Counted from the stretch's first letter, positions 1 through 9,621 are shown. The stretch: DNA of 64,000 nt from Sphingomonas sp. Leaf34 (GCF_001421805.1 NZ_LMLC01000004.1:124001-188000), one strand, 5' to 3'. The notes: a model not told the origin generated them from the sequence alone. Program-made: numbers and translations.

Positions 1-1015
1 GATCCGCCAGGAAACGGCGCGCTGCGAGAGCGAGGCGCTGGCGAGCGAAGCGATCGACAGCCGCAACCGGATGGAGCAGGCGATCACCGCGATGCGGGCT
101 GCCGAGGCGCGCGAAGGCCGCGAGCGCCAGCATCGGCTGGAGATCGAACGCGAACTGGCCGCGCGTCGCGCTGCCGAGATGATGGCGCTGGCAGAGGCGT
201 TCCAGGCGTCGGTCGCGGATATCGTCGACACGGTCGGCTCGGCCTCCACCCGGCTTGATGGATCGGCGCGCGCGTTGAACGAACTCGCGCAGGTGGCTAC
301 CCGCCAGACCGAAGCGAGCGCCGCCGCCGCGACGCAGTCGTCGGAGAGCGCGGGGCGGTTGTCGGCGCAGATCCACGCGCTGACCCGGTCGGTGACGTCG
401 ATCGCGACCGTCGCCGAGCAGCAGGTCCAGCTCGGTACGGAGGCGCGGACGGCATCGACGCTCAGCCACGCGGCGATGCTCGCGCTGGTGGAACGGACGC
501 AGACGATCGGCAGCTTCGCCAATTCGATCCAGCAGATCGCCGCCAAGACCAACCTGCTCGCGCTGAACGCGACGATCGAGGCGGCGCGCGCGGGCGACGC
601 CGGCAATGGGTTCAAGGTGGTGGCGAGCGAGGTCAAACAGCTTGCCGGACAGGCGACCGGTGCCTCGAGCGAGATCCGCGCGCTGGCCGGGTCGGCGGAG
701 CAGGGGGCGGGGGTCGCCAACGATGCGCTCGGCCGGATCGCGACGACGATCGGCCACCTTGCAACCGCCGCCGACACCATTCAGGCAGAGGTGCGGCATC
801 ATCACCAGACCGCTGCCTCGATCGAGCGCACCGCGGACAGCACCGCGGCGGGGATCGACAGCATGGCCGACGAGATGCTCGGCGTCGCGCGGGTCGCCGG
901 CGAGACGGCGGGGCTGTCGGACATGGTCGCCCGCGCTGCGACTAGTCTGCTGGATACGGCCCGCCAGCTCCGCGCCGCGACCGATCGCTTCGTGGCGCAA
1001 CTCAAGGCGGCGTAG
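1..1015 (+). CDS. Methyl-accepting chemotaxis protein, 5'-truncated
   Basis: The frame is open from base 2, so the gene starts outside the window. An ATG at 71 is internal and is preceded by 23 in-frame coding codons. The visible part opens with a charged coiled-coil stretch and continues into the MCP cytoplasmic signalling domain. The conserved hairpin tip is present ([17 protein letters not shown], then [13 protein letters not shown], about residues 160-200 counted from the ATG at 71). Family members bind CheA and CheW and pass receptor state to the flagellar or a related pathway. No sensor domain or membrane segment is visible, so the ligand is unknown. A two-component pair follows 64 bp downstream on the same strand. 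No C-terminal CheR-tether pentapeptide is seen (the protein ends AQLKAA). Confidence 0.93.
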   Translation, partial: IRQETARCESEALASEAIDSRNRMEQAITAMRAAEAREGRERQHRLEIERELAARRAAEMMALAEAFQASVADIVDTVGSASTRLDGSARALNELAQVATRQTEASAAAATQSSESAGRLSAQIHALTRSVTSIATVAEQQVQLGTEARTASTLSHAAMLALVERTQTIGSFANSIQQIAAKTNLLALNATIEAARAGDAGNGFKVVASEVKQLAGQATGASSEIRALAGSAEQGAGVANDALGRIATTIGHLATAADTIQAEVRHHHQTAASIERTADSTAAGIDSMADEMLGVARVAGETAGLSDMVARAATSLLDTARQLRAATDRFVAQLKAA

Positions 1016-1079
1016 CGCGGACCGGTTTGCGCGACGCCGAAACCGCGGTAGGGCGGGGGCCCCTTTCGGCGAGACGACG

Positions 1080-1760
1080 ATGAGCCTGAACCTGTTGCTG
1101 GTCGAGGACGATGCGATGTTCGCGCAGGCGATGGCGGAGGAGCTGCGCGGGCTCGATCACCGTGTCACGGTCGCCATCGATGGCCGCGAGGCACTGGCGG
1201 CGGTCGACAGCGCACCGTTCGATGCAGTGGTGCTCGACCGGATGCTGCCAAAGATCGACGGCATGTCGGTGCTGACGCGGCTTCGCGATGGCAACATGAC
1301 GGTGCCGGTGATCATGCTCACCGCGCTTGGCCGGTCGGTCGAGAAGGTCGAGGGTCTTGAGGCGGGCGCCGACGATTACGTCGTCAAGCCGGTCGCCGCC
1401 GCCGAACTCAGCGCGCGGCTGGCGGCGATCGTCCGCGGACGTGGCTGGACCGGGAGCAGCGCCGACACGATCCGTGCCAGTGACATCGTCGTTAGCCCGA
1501 CCCGTTTCCGTGCCTGGCGCGACGGCACCGCGATCGACCTCGGCAAGCTGGAGTTCAAGCTGCTCGCGGAATTCGTCGCCAATGCCGATACGGTGATGAC
1601 GCGCGCGATGCTTGTCGAGCGCGTCTGGGGCTACGATTTTGCGCCGACCACCAACATCGTCGATGTCTATGTCCGCCACCTGCGCGTCAAGTTGACGGCG
1701 GCGGGGGGCGAGGACCCGATCGTGACGGTGCGCGGCGTCGGTTACATGTTGCGCGGCTGA
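1080..1760 (+). CDS. OmpR/PhoB-family response regulator
   Basis: A 226-residue protein with an N-terminal receiver domain. The acidic pair is E9-D10-D11 and the phosphoacceptor is D53 in VLDRMLP; the switch lysine lies in YVVKPV. The C-terminal half is a winged-helix DNA-binding domain ending in the typical VRGVGYMLRG. The start at 1080 is chosen because it opens directly on the receiver strand (MSLNLLLVEDD); a longer frame upstream runs through the MCP gene and is spurious. The stop shares one base with the start of the histidine kinase (TGATG), which indicates translational coupling. Target genes are not evident; the facing TonB-dependent receptor is one possible target. Confidence 0.95.
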   Translation: MSLNLLLVEDDAMFAQAMAEELRGLDHRVTVAIDGREALAAVDSAPFDAVVLDRMLPKIDGMSVLTRLRDGNMTVPVIMLTALGRSVEKVEGLEAGADDYVVKPVAAAELSARLAAIVRGRGWTGSSADTIRASDIVVSPTRFRAWRDGTAIDLGKLEFKLLAEFVANADTVMTRAMLVERVWGYDFAPTTNIVDVYVRHLRVKLTAAGGEDPIVTVRGVGYMLRG

Positions 1761-3079
1761 TGCGGTTCCGGTCGCTTCGGACGCTGACCGGGGCGTTCCT
1801 GTTGGCGTTCCTCGTCGCGACGCTGGGCACGGGGTTTGCTATCTACGCGGTAACGTTGCGGACAATCGAGCGGCTGGTCGACCGGCGCCTGGAGAATGTA
1901 AACGACAGCGTGGCGGGTATTCCCGGGGATCGCCGCGCTGCTGATATCTTCCGCCGCGTCGATGCCGCGACGCACGAGCGCGACACCGGCGATATCGGAT
2001 TCGTGTTGCTCGACGCGGAGGGGCACAGGCTGGGTGGCAACATTGGCCTGTCGCGGCCGTTGCCAATGGGGTTCTCCACGCTCGCCGGCGATCGGTTGAT
2101 CCCCGGCCTGTCCGCGGGCCGCGCTTTGGTGCGCGACGTCGGCGGCGGCATGACGCTGACCACGATCGCCGAAACCGAGCCGTTCGACGACTATAACGGC
2201 GCGCGCGTCCGCATCTATCTGATCGGGTTCGGGTCGATCCTGTTCGTCGTGCTTGGTGGGCTGATCGTCTTCGTCGTGACGATCGGCCGGCGGATCGGTG
2301 AGACCCGCCACACGGTCGAGGCGATCATCGACGGCGACATGACGCGGCGCGTGCCGGTCGACCGATCGGGGGGCGAGTTCGCGCAACAGGCGATGGCGTT
2401 CAACCGGATGCTCGACCGGATTTCGGATCTGATGGCAAGCATCAGCAACGTCTCCAACGACATTGCGCACGACCTGCGCACGCCGCTCGCTCGGTTGCGG
2501 AGCCAACTCGCGCTGTCATTGCGCCGCGCGGAGTCGCCGGTGCAGCGCGACGATCTCGAAGCCGCCATCGCGATGAGCGACGACCTTCTTGCGATGTTCG
2601 CGGCGATGCTGCGGATCGCCGAGATCGAGGGCGGCGATCGTCGCGCGGGGTTCGCGCGGCTCGATCTGGCGGCGCTGGCGGACGAGATCGGCGTGATGAT
2701 GCAGCCGGTCGTAGCCGATAGCGGACGGATGCTGGCTCTTGCAACGGCGTCACCGCTGCCGATCGTCGGCGACGGGCAGTTGCTCGGTCAGCTGATCGTC
2801 AATCTGATCGAGAATACGGTGCGTCATACGCCGGTTGGTACGCGGATTTGTATCGCGGTCACCGACACGCTCACCATAACCGACGATGGCCCCGGTATCC
2901 CGGCCGACCAACGCGCGCTGGCAATGCGGCGGTTCGGGCGTCTCGACACCAGTCGTCACGATGGCGGCCATGGGCTTGGCCTGCCGCTGGTCGAGGCGAT
3001 CGTTCGCCTGCACCGCGGCACGATCGCGTTGGAAGACGCGGCGCCCGGACTGCGCGTCGTCATCGCTGTGCCTGCCTGA
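1760..3079 (+). CDS. Sensor histidine kinase, partner of the preceding regulator
   Basis: A 439-residue membrane kinase. TM1 is about residues 12-34, the periplasmic sensor about 35-150 and TM2 about 153-175, followed by HAMP. The HisKA H-box is IAHDLRTPLARL with the phosphorylated His at 237. The HATPase domain carries an N-box (NLIENTVRHT) and G-boxes (DDGPGIP, GHGLGLPLV). The ATG overlaps the regulator stop codon, so the two form a cognate pair. The periplasmic domain is short and has no recognised ligand fold. The kinase runs towards the TonB-dependent receptor on the opposite strand, with 80 bp between the two stop codons. Confidence 0.95.
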   Translation: MRFRSLRTLTGAFLLAFLVATLGTGFAIYAVTLRTIERLVDRRLENVNDSVAGIPGDRRAADIFRRVDAATHERDTGDIGFVLLDAEGHRLGGNIGLSRPLPMGFSTLAGDRLIPGLSAGRALVRDVGGGMTLTTIAETEPFDDYNGARVRIYLIGFGSILFVVLGGLIVFVVTIGRRIGETRHTVEAIIDGDMTRRVPVDRSGGEFAQQAMAFNRMLDRISDLMASISNVSNDIAHDLRTPLARLRSQLALSLRRAESPVQRDDLEAAIAMSDDLLAMFAAMLRIAEIEGGDRRAGFARLDLAALADEIGVMMQPVVADSGRMLALATASPLPIVGDGQLLGQLIVNLIENTVRHTPVGTRICIAVTDTLTITDDGPGIPADQRALAMRRFGRLDTSRHDGGHGLGLPLVEAIVRLHRGTIALEDAAPGLRVVIAVPA

Positions 3080-3159
3080 AAAGCGAGGCCCCCTTTTGAC
3101 GACGACACCCGGACACGCTCGACGCCTGCCCGGGTTGGTCGGTCAAAGGGCGGTGTCGA

Positions 3160-5703
3160 TCAGAACTTGACCGACGCCTCCACGCCGTAGGTCCGCGGCG
3201 CGTTGAAATTGCCGTAATCGCCGAGGATGTTGTTGATGCTGCCCGACGCCGTGTTCGTGGTCGGCGAGCCCGGCAGGCTGTTCGATGGATCCCGACGGAA
3301 TACATACTGCTTGTTGAACAGGTTGCGCGTCCAGGCCGAGATCGTCAGCGCATTGTTGTTACCGACGATGATGTTCGCCAGCGCGATGCGTGCGTTGGCG
3401 ATGAACGCGGCATCGTTCTTGGTCGCATATTGATCGAAGGTCTGCGTCGCCTGCGAGTAGTTGCCGTCGACGTGGAACTTCAGATCCAGCGCGCCGATCG
3501 GCGTCGTGTAGTCGATCGAGCCATTGGCCGCATTGCGCGGGGTGAACACGATGTAGAAGTTCTGATACACGCCGGTCGACGTGATCAGCACCGGCGGGAT
3601 CTTGGTGTAGGTATAGGCATAGCCCGCGGTCAGCGTCAGGCCATCGACCGGCTGGACCGTCAGGTCGGCTTCGATCCCGCGGATCTTGGTGATCCCCGGT
3701 GCATTGATCGTGACCAGATTGTTGAAGCTGCCGGTCGAGGTCGTCTGGATCGAGCTGATGTCGATCTGGCTGTTCTTGCGGTCCATGATGTAGCCGGCAA
3801 GGTTCAGGCGCGCGCGGTGGTTCCAGAAATCGGTCTTGGCGCCGATCTCGTACGATTTCACATCCTCCGGGTTGAACGTCTGGTAGTTCGACGTGCGCGA
3901 GCTTGCCCCACCGGCGCGGTAGCCGGTCGCGTATTTGGCATAGAGATGCAGCGTGTCGGTAGCGTCATAGGCCAGTGTGGCCATCGGATTGAAGCGATCC
4001 CAGCTGGCATCGAGCGGCTTGTAGCCCGCGGCGGTCAACTGTGCCGTGGTCGCGGTGTCGTAGTTCAGGTTGCGCGAATAATGCAGCACGCCCTGCTTCT
4101 CGTCGTGCGTGTAGCGGCCGCCTGCGGTCAGATGAATGCGATCGGTCGCGTTCCACGTGACCTGGCCATAGCCGGCATAGCTCTTGGAATGCACTTCTGA
4201 CGCGCGATCGATCGAGCGGCACCCGGGTTGCGAACCGAACCCGCCCGAACCGGTGCAGGGATCGAGGATCGTCACGCCGGTGATCGCGGTGCCCGCAGTG
4301 GTTGCGGTCGCATTCGTGGTGAATGCGTTCGAGTTCGGGGTGGCGGCGTCGTCGCTGATATGCTCGTTGAAGTAATAGAGCCCGGCGACGTAATCGAGCT
4401 GGCCTACGCTGCCGACAGCCTGGAATTCCTGGCTGAACTGGTTCTGCCTTAGGTCGGCGAGGCTGTACCGGCTGAAATTGCAGCCGGTGCCGGTGCAGTT
4501 GGCGGCCACGACCGGCACGCGGTGCGCGCCGCCGCTATTGTCCCACTGCGTCGAGGTGACGCCGCGCCATGCGGTGATCGACCGGAGTTCGATCTCGGGG
4601 GCGACGTTCCAGTGGATGTTCGACGTATAGCCGTGCGTCTTGTCGATGCTCGGCTGCTGCGGCACGCCGATATCGGCGACCTTCATCCGGCTGGTGCCGT
4701 TGACGACGACCTGGCTGGGCACCGGCTTCACCGTGCCGGTCAGCGTGGCATAGTTGGTGCCGGGTAGCGTGCACGCGGCCGCTGCCGCCTGGCTGCCGGC
4801 GACGCACCCATTGGGGTTCGCGTTGAGCAGCTGGCTGTAGAACGGGCTGTTTGCGTCATAGCCATTGTCGTAGCTGAAATCGGCGGTCATGCCTTCGACG
4901 GGCTTGATCCGTGCGGTCGCCTTGAAGCCGCGGCGATCGTAGTAATTCCAGCCGGTCTGGCCGGCGAGCGGGTTCCGGGTGGTCGCGCCCTGATATTGGA
5001 CGACTCCGTCGAGCTTCAGCGACACGCCATAGGTCTCGGGAAGATCGAGCCGGAACGCGCCGTTATAGCCGCCGTAATTGGCGATGCCGCCGGTTGCGCT
5101 GCCGCCCCATTTGCCGGTCGGCGCCTTGGTGACGATGCTCAGCGCGCCGCCTTCGGTGTTGCGGCCGAACAGCGTGCCTTGCGGCCCCTTGAGCACTTCG
5201 ATCCGCTCGACGTCGAACAGCGCGGCATTCAGCCCGTGCTGGCGACCAAGATAGACGCCGTCGATATAGATGCCGACGCCCTGCTCGCGCGCGGGCTGGT
5301 TGGCGTCGAGCGGAACGATGCCGCGAATACCGACGGTCAGCGCGGACTGGCGCGCCTCGAACGTCGCGACACGCAACGATGGCACCGCGCCGTCGGCGAG
5401 ATCGTACAGGCTCTGGACGTGGCGGTCCTGCAGGTTCTGCGCCGTCATCACGCTGATTGCGATCGGCGTCTTCTGCAGGTTGGTCTCGCGCTTGGTCGCG
5501 GTGACGACGACGTCGCCGAGACCGGACTGGTCGGGTTCGGCGGCAGGCGTGACCGCATTGGCGGGCTCCGGTGCGACCGTCGAATCCTTCGCGGCGGTCG
5601 GCTCGGCGGTCGGTGCGGGGGCAGCGAACGCTGGCGACGCGCTAGCGATCGTCAGGGCGGCGCCGGCCAGCAGCCGCAAGCGCAGGCTTGCTGAATTCAA
5701 CAT
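3160..5703 (-). CDS. TonB-dependent outer-membrane receptor
   Basis: An 847-residue outer-membrane transporter. Residues 1-27 form a Sec signal peptide ending SPAFA. An Ala/Pro/Thr-rich linker follows, then a TonB-box-like segment (GDVVVTATKRE) and the plug domain (IRGIVPLD, YIDGVYLGR, VLKGPQGTLFGRNTEGGALSI). The rest is a beta-barrel ending in the aromatic C-terminal signature EASVKF. Such receptors import siderophores, cobalamin or oligosaccharides using TonB-ExbBD energy. The plug resembles the large sphingomonad receptor group without a defined substrate. Upstream on the minus strand AAGGGAA serves as ribosome-binding site before the ATG at 5703. The substrate cannot be assigned here. Confidence 0.95.
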   Translation of the reverse strand: MLNSASLRLRLLAGAALTIASASPAFAAPAPTAEPTAAKDSTVAPEPANAVTPAAEPDQSGLGDVVVTATKRETNLQKTPIAISVMTAQNLQDRHVQSLYDLADGAVPSLRVATFEARQSALTVGIRGIVPLDANQPAREQGVGIYIDGVYLGRQHGLNAALFDVERIEVLKGPQGTLFGRNTEGGALSIVTKAPTGKWGGSATGGIANYGGYNGAFRLDLPETYGVSLKLDGVVQYQGATTRNPLAGQTGWNYYDRRGFKATARIKPVEGMTADFSYDNGYDANSPFYSQLLNANPNGCVAGSQAAAAACTLPGTNYATLTGTVKPVPSQVVVNGTSRMKVADIGVPQQPSIDKTHGYTSNIHWNVAPEIELRSITAWRGVTSTQWDNSGGAHRVPVVAANCTGTGCNFSRYSLADLRQNQFSQEFQAVGSVGQLDYVAGLYYFNEHISDDAATPNSNAFTTNATATTAGTAITGVTILDPCTGSGGFGSQPGCRSIDRASEVHSKSYAGYGQVTWNATDRIHLTAGGRYTHDEKQGVLHYSRNLNYDTATTAQLTAAGYKPLDASWDRFNPMATLAYDATDTLHLYAKYATGYRAGGASSRTSNYQTFNPEDVKSYEIGAKTDFWNHRARLNLAGYIMDRKNSQIDISSIQTTSTGSFNNLVTINAPGITKIRGIEADLTVQPVDGLTLTAGYAYTYTKIPPVLITSTGVYQNFYIVFTPRNAANGSIDYTTPIGALDLKFHVDGNYSQATQTFDQYATKNDAAFIANARIALANIIVGNNNALTISAWTRNLFNKQYVFRRDPSNSLPGSPTTNTASGSINNILGDYGNFNAPRTYGVEASVKF

Positions 5704-5840
5704 CGAAAAGTTCCCTTTTAGGCAGTGTTTGCCTTGAAGGGCGCGATAGGCTGCGGTCGTGGCACGTCCGTTACGGATATAAGAATCGGGTGTCCGACGG
5801 TTTTAATGCTCGTTTAATGGTTGCGGCGCGGCCGATCCGG

Positions 5841-7700
5841 TTATTCGGCCGCGATCGACAGCGCCGGCACCTCGTCGGCGATCATCACTTGATCGCGGCC
5901 GGCGCGCTTGGCGCGATACAGCGCGTTGTCGGCGCGCTGGATCAGCGTCGATCCATCGCGATCCATCTCGGGATACCACATTGCGATTCCGAACGACATT
6001 CGGATCGCGCCGAGCGCGCGGTCGCCGTGGCGTACCGATGTCTCGGCGATGGCGATCCGCAGTCGCTCGACGCGTCCAAGCAGCACGGGCAACATCGCGC
6101 CGGGCGCGATGATCGTGAACTCCTCGCCCCCATAGCGGCACACGACGTCGCCATCGCGGAAATGGCGCGTCATTTCGGTCGCTACCGCGCGCAGGACGAT
6201 ATCGCCGGCATCATGTCCGAATTCGTCGTTGAATCGCTTGAAATGATCGACGTCGCACATGACCAGCCCGAGCGGTGTCCCCGCGGGTGCGGCCCGCGCG
6301 ATCTCGATCGCCAGCGCCTCTTCCATATAACGGCGATTGAACAACGCGGTCAGCGGATCGCGGATGGTCTGTTCGCGCAGCCCCCGCTGCAGCTGGTGGT
6401 TGAGCAACGCGGAGGCGATGTTCTCGGTCAATACCGCCAGCCGAAAGCGGCTCTCCGCCTCGACCACGCCCTCCAGATACAACAGCCCGATCACCTCGCC
6501 CCCCGCCAGCAACGGTTCGCAGTGATACACCGCGCCCGGATCGCCGACATGCGCGCAGATCACGTCGGTGCCTGGTTCGACGATGTAATGCCCCTGGCCA
6601 CGTCGTAATCCCCAGCATTGCTCGGGCGGGAACGCCTCCCGCGCGCGGCTTAGATCGCCCCAGCTCGCCAGCCGGATCAACAGGTTGCGCGAATGATTAT
6701 GCGCATAGAGCGCGCCGGGTACCGATGGCAGCACGCGGGGCACGAAGCACGCGATCACCGCGGCGAGCTCGGCATCGGTCCGCGCGGTCTGCATCCGGTG
6801 CGACATCCCGCCGAGCAGTTCGATCATCTCGCTGCGCGCCTGCAACGTATCAGCGTTGCAGCGCAATTCGGCATTGGCGCGCTGGAGGTCCGCGTCGCTG
6901 GCCGCTTGCAGCGATCCGGCTGCCGCAAGCCGGTCTGCCATCGCGTTATATGCCTCGGCGAGCGCGCGGAACTCCGCGGTGCCGATCGCATCGGTGACGC
7001 GCGCGTCGCGGTCCCCCTCGCCAAAAGCACGCATCGATCGCAGCATCGATCGGATCGGCCGTCGCACGCCGCGGATGATCAGCACGACTGCAACCGCGAA
7101 CAGCGCGATGATCGTCGGGCCGCCGACGAGCGGCAGATGCCGGTTCCAGGCGGATTGTTGTTCCGCCGCATATAACCGCACCGCCAGCAGGTCGCGTTCC
7201 TCGTCCCGCAACTGGCCGGCGCGCCGGGCGACCTCGTCCATCAGATTGCGGCCATGCCCGTTCGCGACGATCGCGATCGCCTCCGCGAAATGCCCGCTTT
7301 GCCCGAGCGCCAGCGGCATCCGCAGCGAGGCAATCTTCTGCGCGACGATCCGCTGCAACGCGACGGCGCGGTCATGCTGCTCGGGATTGTCGCGCGTCAA
7401 CGCCGCAAGCGCGACGGTGTCGTTTGTCGCCTCGATCGTGCGATAGTCGAAATTGCGTGCGTAGCTACGGTCGTGGGTCAGCAGGAAGCCACGCTGGCCC
7501 GATTCCGCTTCGCGCAGGTCGGCCATCGTCTCGTCGATCTTGTGGATCAGCTGTTCAGTTCGACTGACCCAGTCGAGCGAGGCTTTCATCCGGACGCTCG
7601 CATCGACCAGCAGCAGCGCCAGTGCGAGCATGGCGAGCGACACGCAGGCGCCGAGCCAGCCGATGCGGGCGGATAGCGAAGACAGAGAAAACGCTGACAT
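5841..7700 (-). CDS. Membrane diguanylate cyclase, CHASE3-HAMP-GAF-GGDEF
   Basis: A 619-residue protein read from the ATG at 7700 (MSAFSLSS); the frame extends to 7790 but that extension looks non-coding. TM1 is about residues 10-34, a CHASE3-like helical periplasmic region about 35-170 and TM2 about 175-198. HAMP, a GAF-like domain (containing CWGLRRGQGHYIV) and a C-terminal GGDEF domain follow. The active-site loop is GGEEF, and an RxxD inhibitory site (RDGD) lies five residues upstream, so synthesis of c-di-GMP from two GTP with product feedback is expected. No EAL domain is present. A PilZ protein encoded at 11.9 kb is a possible c-di-GMP receptor, but no link is shown. Confidence 0.94.
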   Translation of the reverse strand: MSAFSLSSLSARIGWLGACVSLAMLALALLLVDASVRMKASLDWVSRTEQLIHKIDETMADLREAESGQRGFLLTHDRSYARNFDYRTIEATNDTVALAALTRDNPEQHDRAVALQRIVAQKIASLRMPLALGQSGHFAEAIAIVANGHGRNLMDEVARRAGQLRDEERDLLAVRLYAAEQQSAWNRHLPLVGGPTIIALFAVAVVLIIRGVRRPIRSMLRSMRAFGEGDRDARVTDAIGTAEFRALAEAYNAMADRLAAAGSLQAASDADLQRANAELRCNADTLQARSEMIELLGGMSHRMQTARTDAELAAVIACFVPRVLPSVPGALYAHNHSRNLLIRLASWGDLSRAREAFPPEQCWGLRRGQGHYIVEPGTDVICAHVGDPGAVYHCEPLLAGGEVIGLLYLEGVVEAESRFRLAVLTENIASALLNHQLQRGLREQTIRDPLTALFNRRYMEEALAIEIARAAPAGTPLGLVMCDVDHFKRFNDEFGHDAGDIVLRAVATEMTRHFRDGDVVCRYGGEEFTIIAPGAMLPVLLGRVERLRIAIAETSVRHGDRALGAIRMSFGIAMWYPEMDRDGSTLIQRADNALYRAKRAGRDQVMIADEVPALSIAAE

Positions 7701-7825
7701 GCCAGAGCGATGCACGCAAACCGGTAAAGATTTGGCTTCCGGATACGCATCTCGCTGCACGGGCAGTTCGAGGGATATTAACGGCGGCACGGCAGTCTTG
7801 CTGCGGTCGGAGCGAGGGACAAACG

Positions 7826-8497
7826 ATGAGCGCCAGATCGGATCACGCGGACGCGTATGACGCCCCTGGCAGGCTCGTGATGAGCGTCGCTGCGGTCGAA
7901 CTGATCGGAGGGGCGATCCTCATGACGATCCTGCCCCGGTGGAGCGTGGTGCTGTCGTTCGTCTGGCTGGCGATCCTGCTCGGGACGATCATCGCCTCGT
8001 GTGCAGTCGCGATGCCGCGACCTGTGCGGATCGTGGTGATCGCTGGCTTGACGGCTATGTTCGTGCTGACCGGCGCGCGGCTCGATTGGCTTGGAACGCT
8101 CGCGACCGATGCCGACGCGCATCAGGCGCGCGCCGATGGCGTGGTACCGATCGTCACGCGGACGTTTCATGGACCCGTTGCGGGCGCGCTTTCGGGGCCA
8201 GCCGTCGCGCCCGGGGAGGGCCAGGACAGCTGGAGGGCGGATATCGATGCGCTGCTGTCAGGCCTGTCGAGCGCGCAGGGGGGCCGGGTGATCGTCCGTA
8301 CGCTGACCGTCGACCGCACGGTCGAGCCCAACCGCGTGGCTATCGACTGGTCGATCGCGACCGGCGATGCGAATAAATCCTGCGGCTCGATCACCATCGC
8401 CGCCACCGATCGGCAGGTCGCGCTCGATCAGGTCGGTATCACGCTGCGGATGGCCGTCGAGCGAACGCGCGCTTCGGGCACGCCGCTATGCTATTGA
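7826..8497 (+). CDS. Unrecognised membrane protein, 223 aa
   Basis: I do not recognise this family. The start at 7826 follows a GAGGGA ribosome-binding site. Three hydrophobic segments lie at about residues 17-37, 39-60 and 66-83. A soluble C-terminal part of about 140 residues follows, with a regular alpha/beta pattern and two cysteines (KSCGS and a C-terminal LCY). Topology suggests an inner-membrane anchor with one soluble domain. It is divergent from the diguanylate cyclase (125 bp apart) and convergent with the Phd-PAS gene (25 bp apart), so it is probably a single-gene transcript. Confidence 0.75.
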   Translation: MSARSDHADAYDAPGRLVMSVAAVELIGGAILMTILPRWSVVLSFVWLAILLGTIIASCAVAMPRPVRIVVIAGLTAMFVLTGARLDWLGTLATDADAHQARADGVVPIVTRTFHGPVAGALSGPAVAPGEGQDSWRADIDALLSGLSSAQGGRVIVRTLTVDRTVEPNRVAIDWSIATGDANKSCGSITIAATDRQVALDQVGITLRMAVERTRASGTPLCY

Positions 8498-8522
8498 GCG
8501 CCGCGGCTCCATCGCCGGCCGA

Positions 8523-9476
8523 TCAGGACGCGCCTGTCGTGATCAGCACCATCGCGCCACCGATCGCGAACCCTTCGGCGACCGGCGCGAGTGACATCGT
8601 CACGCGTCGCTGGTCACCGCTATTCGTCAGGATCATGCTGTCGAACGCCACCGTGGGGGCCGCACCAGACAGCACTGTCTCGACCGCGTCGCGCGCTTCG
8701 GCCCGCGCCGAGAGCGCGAGCAGGTCGACCATCCGTGCCTGCAGGATGCGCTCGCGGGGCAGACCGAGAAAGTCCGCCGTGCGATCGTCGATACTCGTGA
8801 CCGTCCCGCGGACGCTGATCCGCATCACCAGAACGCCGCGATGGGCCGCGCGGGCCTGCTCCAACGCGCGCTGGTCGGCCAGCCAGCGGTCCTCCTGCGC
8901 CTCGTGATAGCGGTGCAGCGTCAGCGCGATACCGTCGACCCAGGGTGAGGCGTGCCCCCGGACGCGTTGCGCGTCACCGGTGGCCATGGGGAGGGGCAAA
9001 GGCAGGTCGAACCACGCGTCCTCCCCCGTTTCCAGGACCCGGCGCAGCTCGACCAGAGCGATACCGATGCCGATCCGATCGAGTAGCATATCAATCGCTG
9101 CGCCGCGGATCGTCTCGATCGATTGGCCGATCAGCAGTGCGGCGGCGGTCGACGTCTCGCGGACGTGCAAGCTGTCGTCGAGGATCAGGAAGCCACCCGG
9201 CACGCGCTCGATCAGTGCCGCGAATTCAGCCTCGCGACAGCCGGTGGGCGCGTCGGGCAGGGGCGGTGCAGTCGTCTTCTGGTCCGCCTTGCACCATGCG
9301 TCGAATGCCATGAGGACGTAGCGTGGTCGTCCGCGATTGGTGACCACAACCGGGGCATGCGACGCCCGATCCTGCCATAATCCGAAGTTCCGGACGATCT
9401 CAGCCGAACTTACCGTTGCGGTTCTATCCAAGATGCGTCCTGTCTCGCACGGGGCGTGCGCTTGAATACCGCGCAC
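8523..9476 (-). CDS. Phd/YefM-like antitoxin domain fused to PAS-like domains
   Basis: A 317-residue protein if the GTG at 9476 is used. A TTG at 9431 is better placed, behind an ACAGGA ribosome-binding site, and would begin MDRTATVSSAEIVRNFG. Residues about 16-65 match the Phd/YefM DNA-binding fold: VSSAEIVRNFG, then VVVTNRGRPRYVLMAFDAW. About residues 80-190 form a PAS-like domain (GGFLILDDSLHVRETSTAAA), and about 210-315 a second one (VTSIDDRTADFLGLPRERIL). No kinase, cyclase or effector domain follows, and no toxin gene is adjacent. I infer a one-component transcription regulator rather than an antitoxin. Likely operators lie just upstream at 9542-9561 and 9602-9621. Confidence 0.8.
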   Translation of the reverse strand: MRGIQAHAPCETGRILDRTATVSSAEIVRNFGLWQDRASHAPVVVTNRGRPRYVLMAFDAWCKADQKTTAPPLPDAPTGCREAEFAALIERVPGGFLILDDSLHVRETSTAAALLIGQSIETIRGAAIDMLLDRIGIGIALVELRRVLETGEDAWFDLPLPLPMATGDAQRVRGHASPWVDGIALTLHRYHEAQEDRWLADQRALEQARAAHRGVLVMRISVRGTVTSIDDRTADFLGLPRERILQARMVDLLALSARAEARDAVETVLSGAAPTVAFDSMILTNSGDQRRVTMSLAPVAEGFAIGGAMVLITTGAS

Positions 9477-9541
9477 GACCTTTTCAGTGCGGCAGTAGAT
9501 GGCGATCCACTTTAGCTTATCGATATCTGTCTCTTATCAAT

Positions 9542-9561
9542 AATATACCCAAACTGGTATA
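9542..9561. promoter_or_regulatory. 20-bp palindrome, putative operator
   Basis: ATATACC-caaact-GGTATAT has perfect 7-bp arms around a 6-bp spacer. It sits in an AT-rich intergenic stretch (9477-9689) between the Phd-PAS gene (minus) and the tadE-like gene (plus). Phd-family proteins bind short palindromes in their own promoters, so the neighbouring protein is the natural candidate ligand. Confidence 0.5.
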
Positions 9562-9601
9562 TGAATCCAAGTCAATATAGCCAATCAAAATGGTTCTTTC
9601 G

Positions 9602-9621
9602 ACACCCATACTGGTTATATG
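9602..9621. promoter_or_regulatory. Second, imperfect copy of the putative operator
   Basis: The core ACCCAtACTGGTtATATG repeats the ACCCAaACTGGTATATG of the palindrome at 9542 with one substitution and one inserted base, about 59 bp downstream. Two related sites between divergent genes fit cooperative or dual control, but binding is inferred only from the repeat. Confidence 0.4.

Noticed and set aside
5815..5852. GCGGCCG...CGGCCGC inverted repeat at the end of the diguanylate cyclase gene
   Set aside because: 7-bp arms overlap the stop region and no T tract follows on the minus strand, so it is not supported as a terminator.
7701..7790. N-terminal extension of the diguanylate cyclase to 7790
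   Set aside because: The added 30 residues precede the natural cytoplasmic start and first TM helix and show no conserved pattern.
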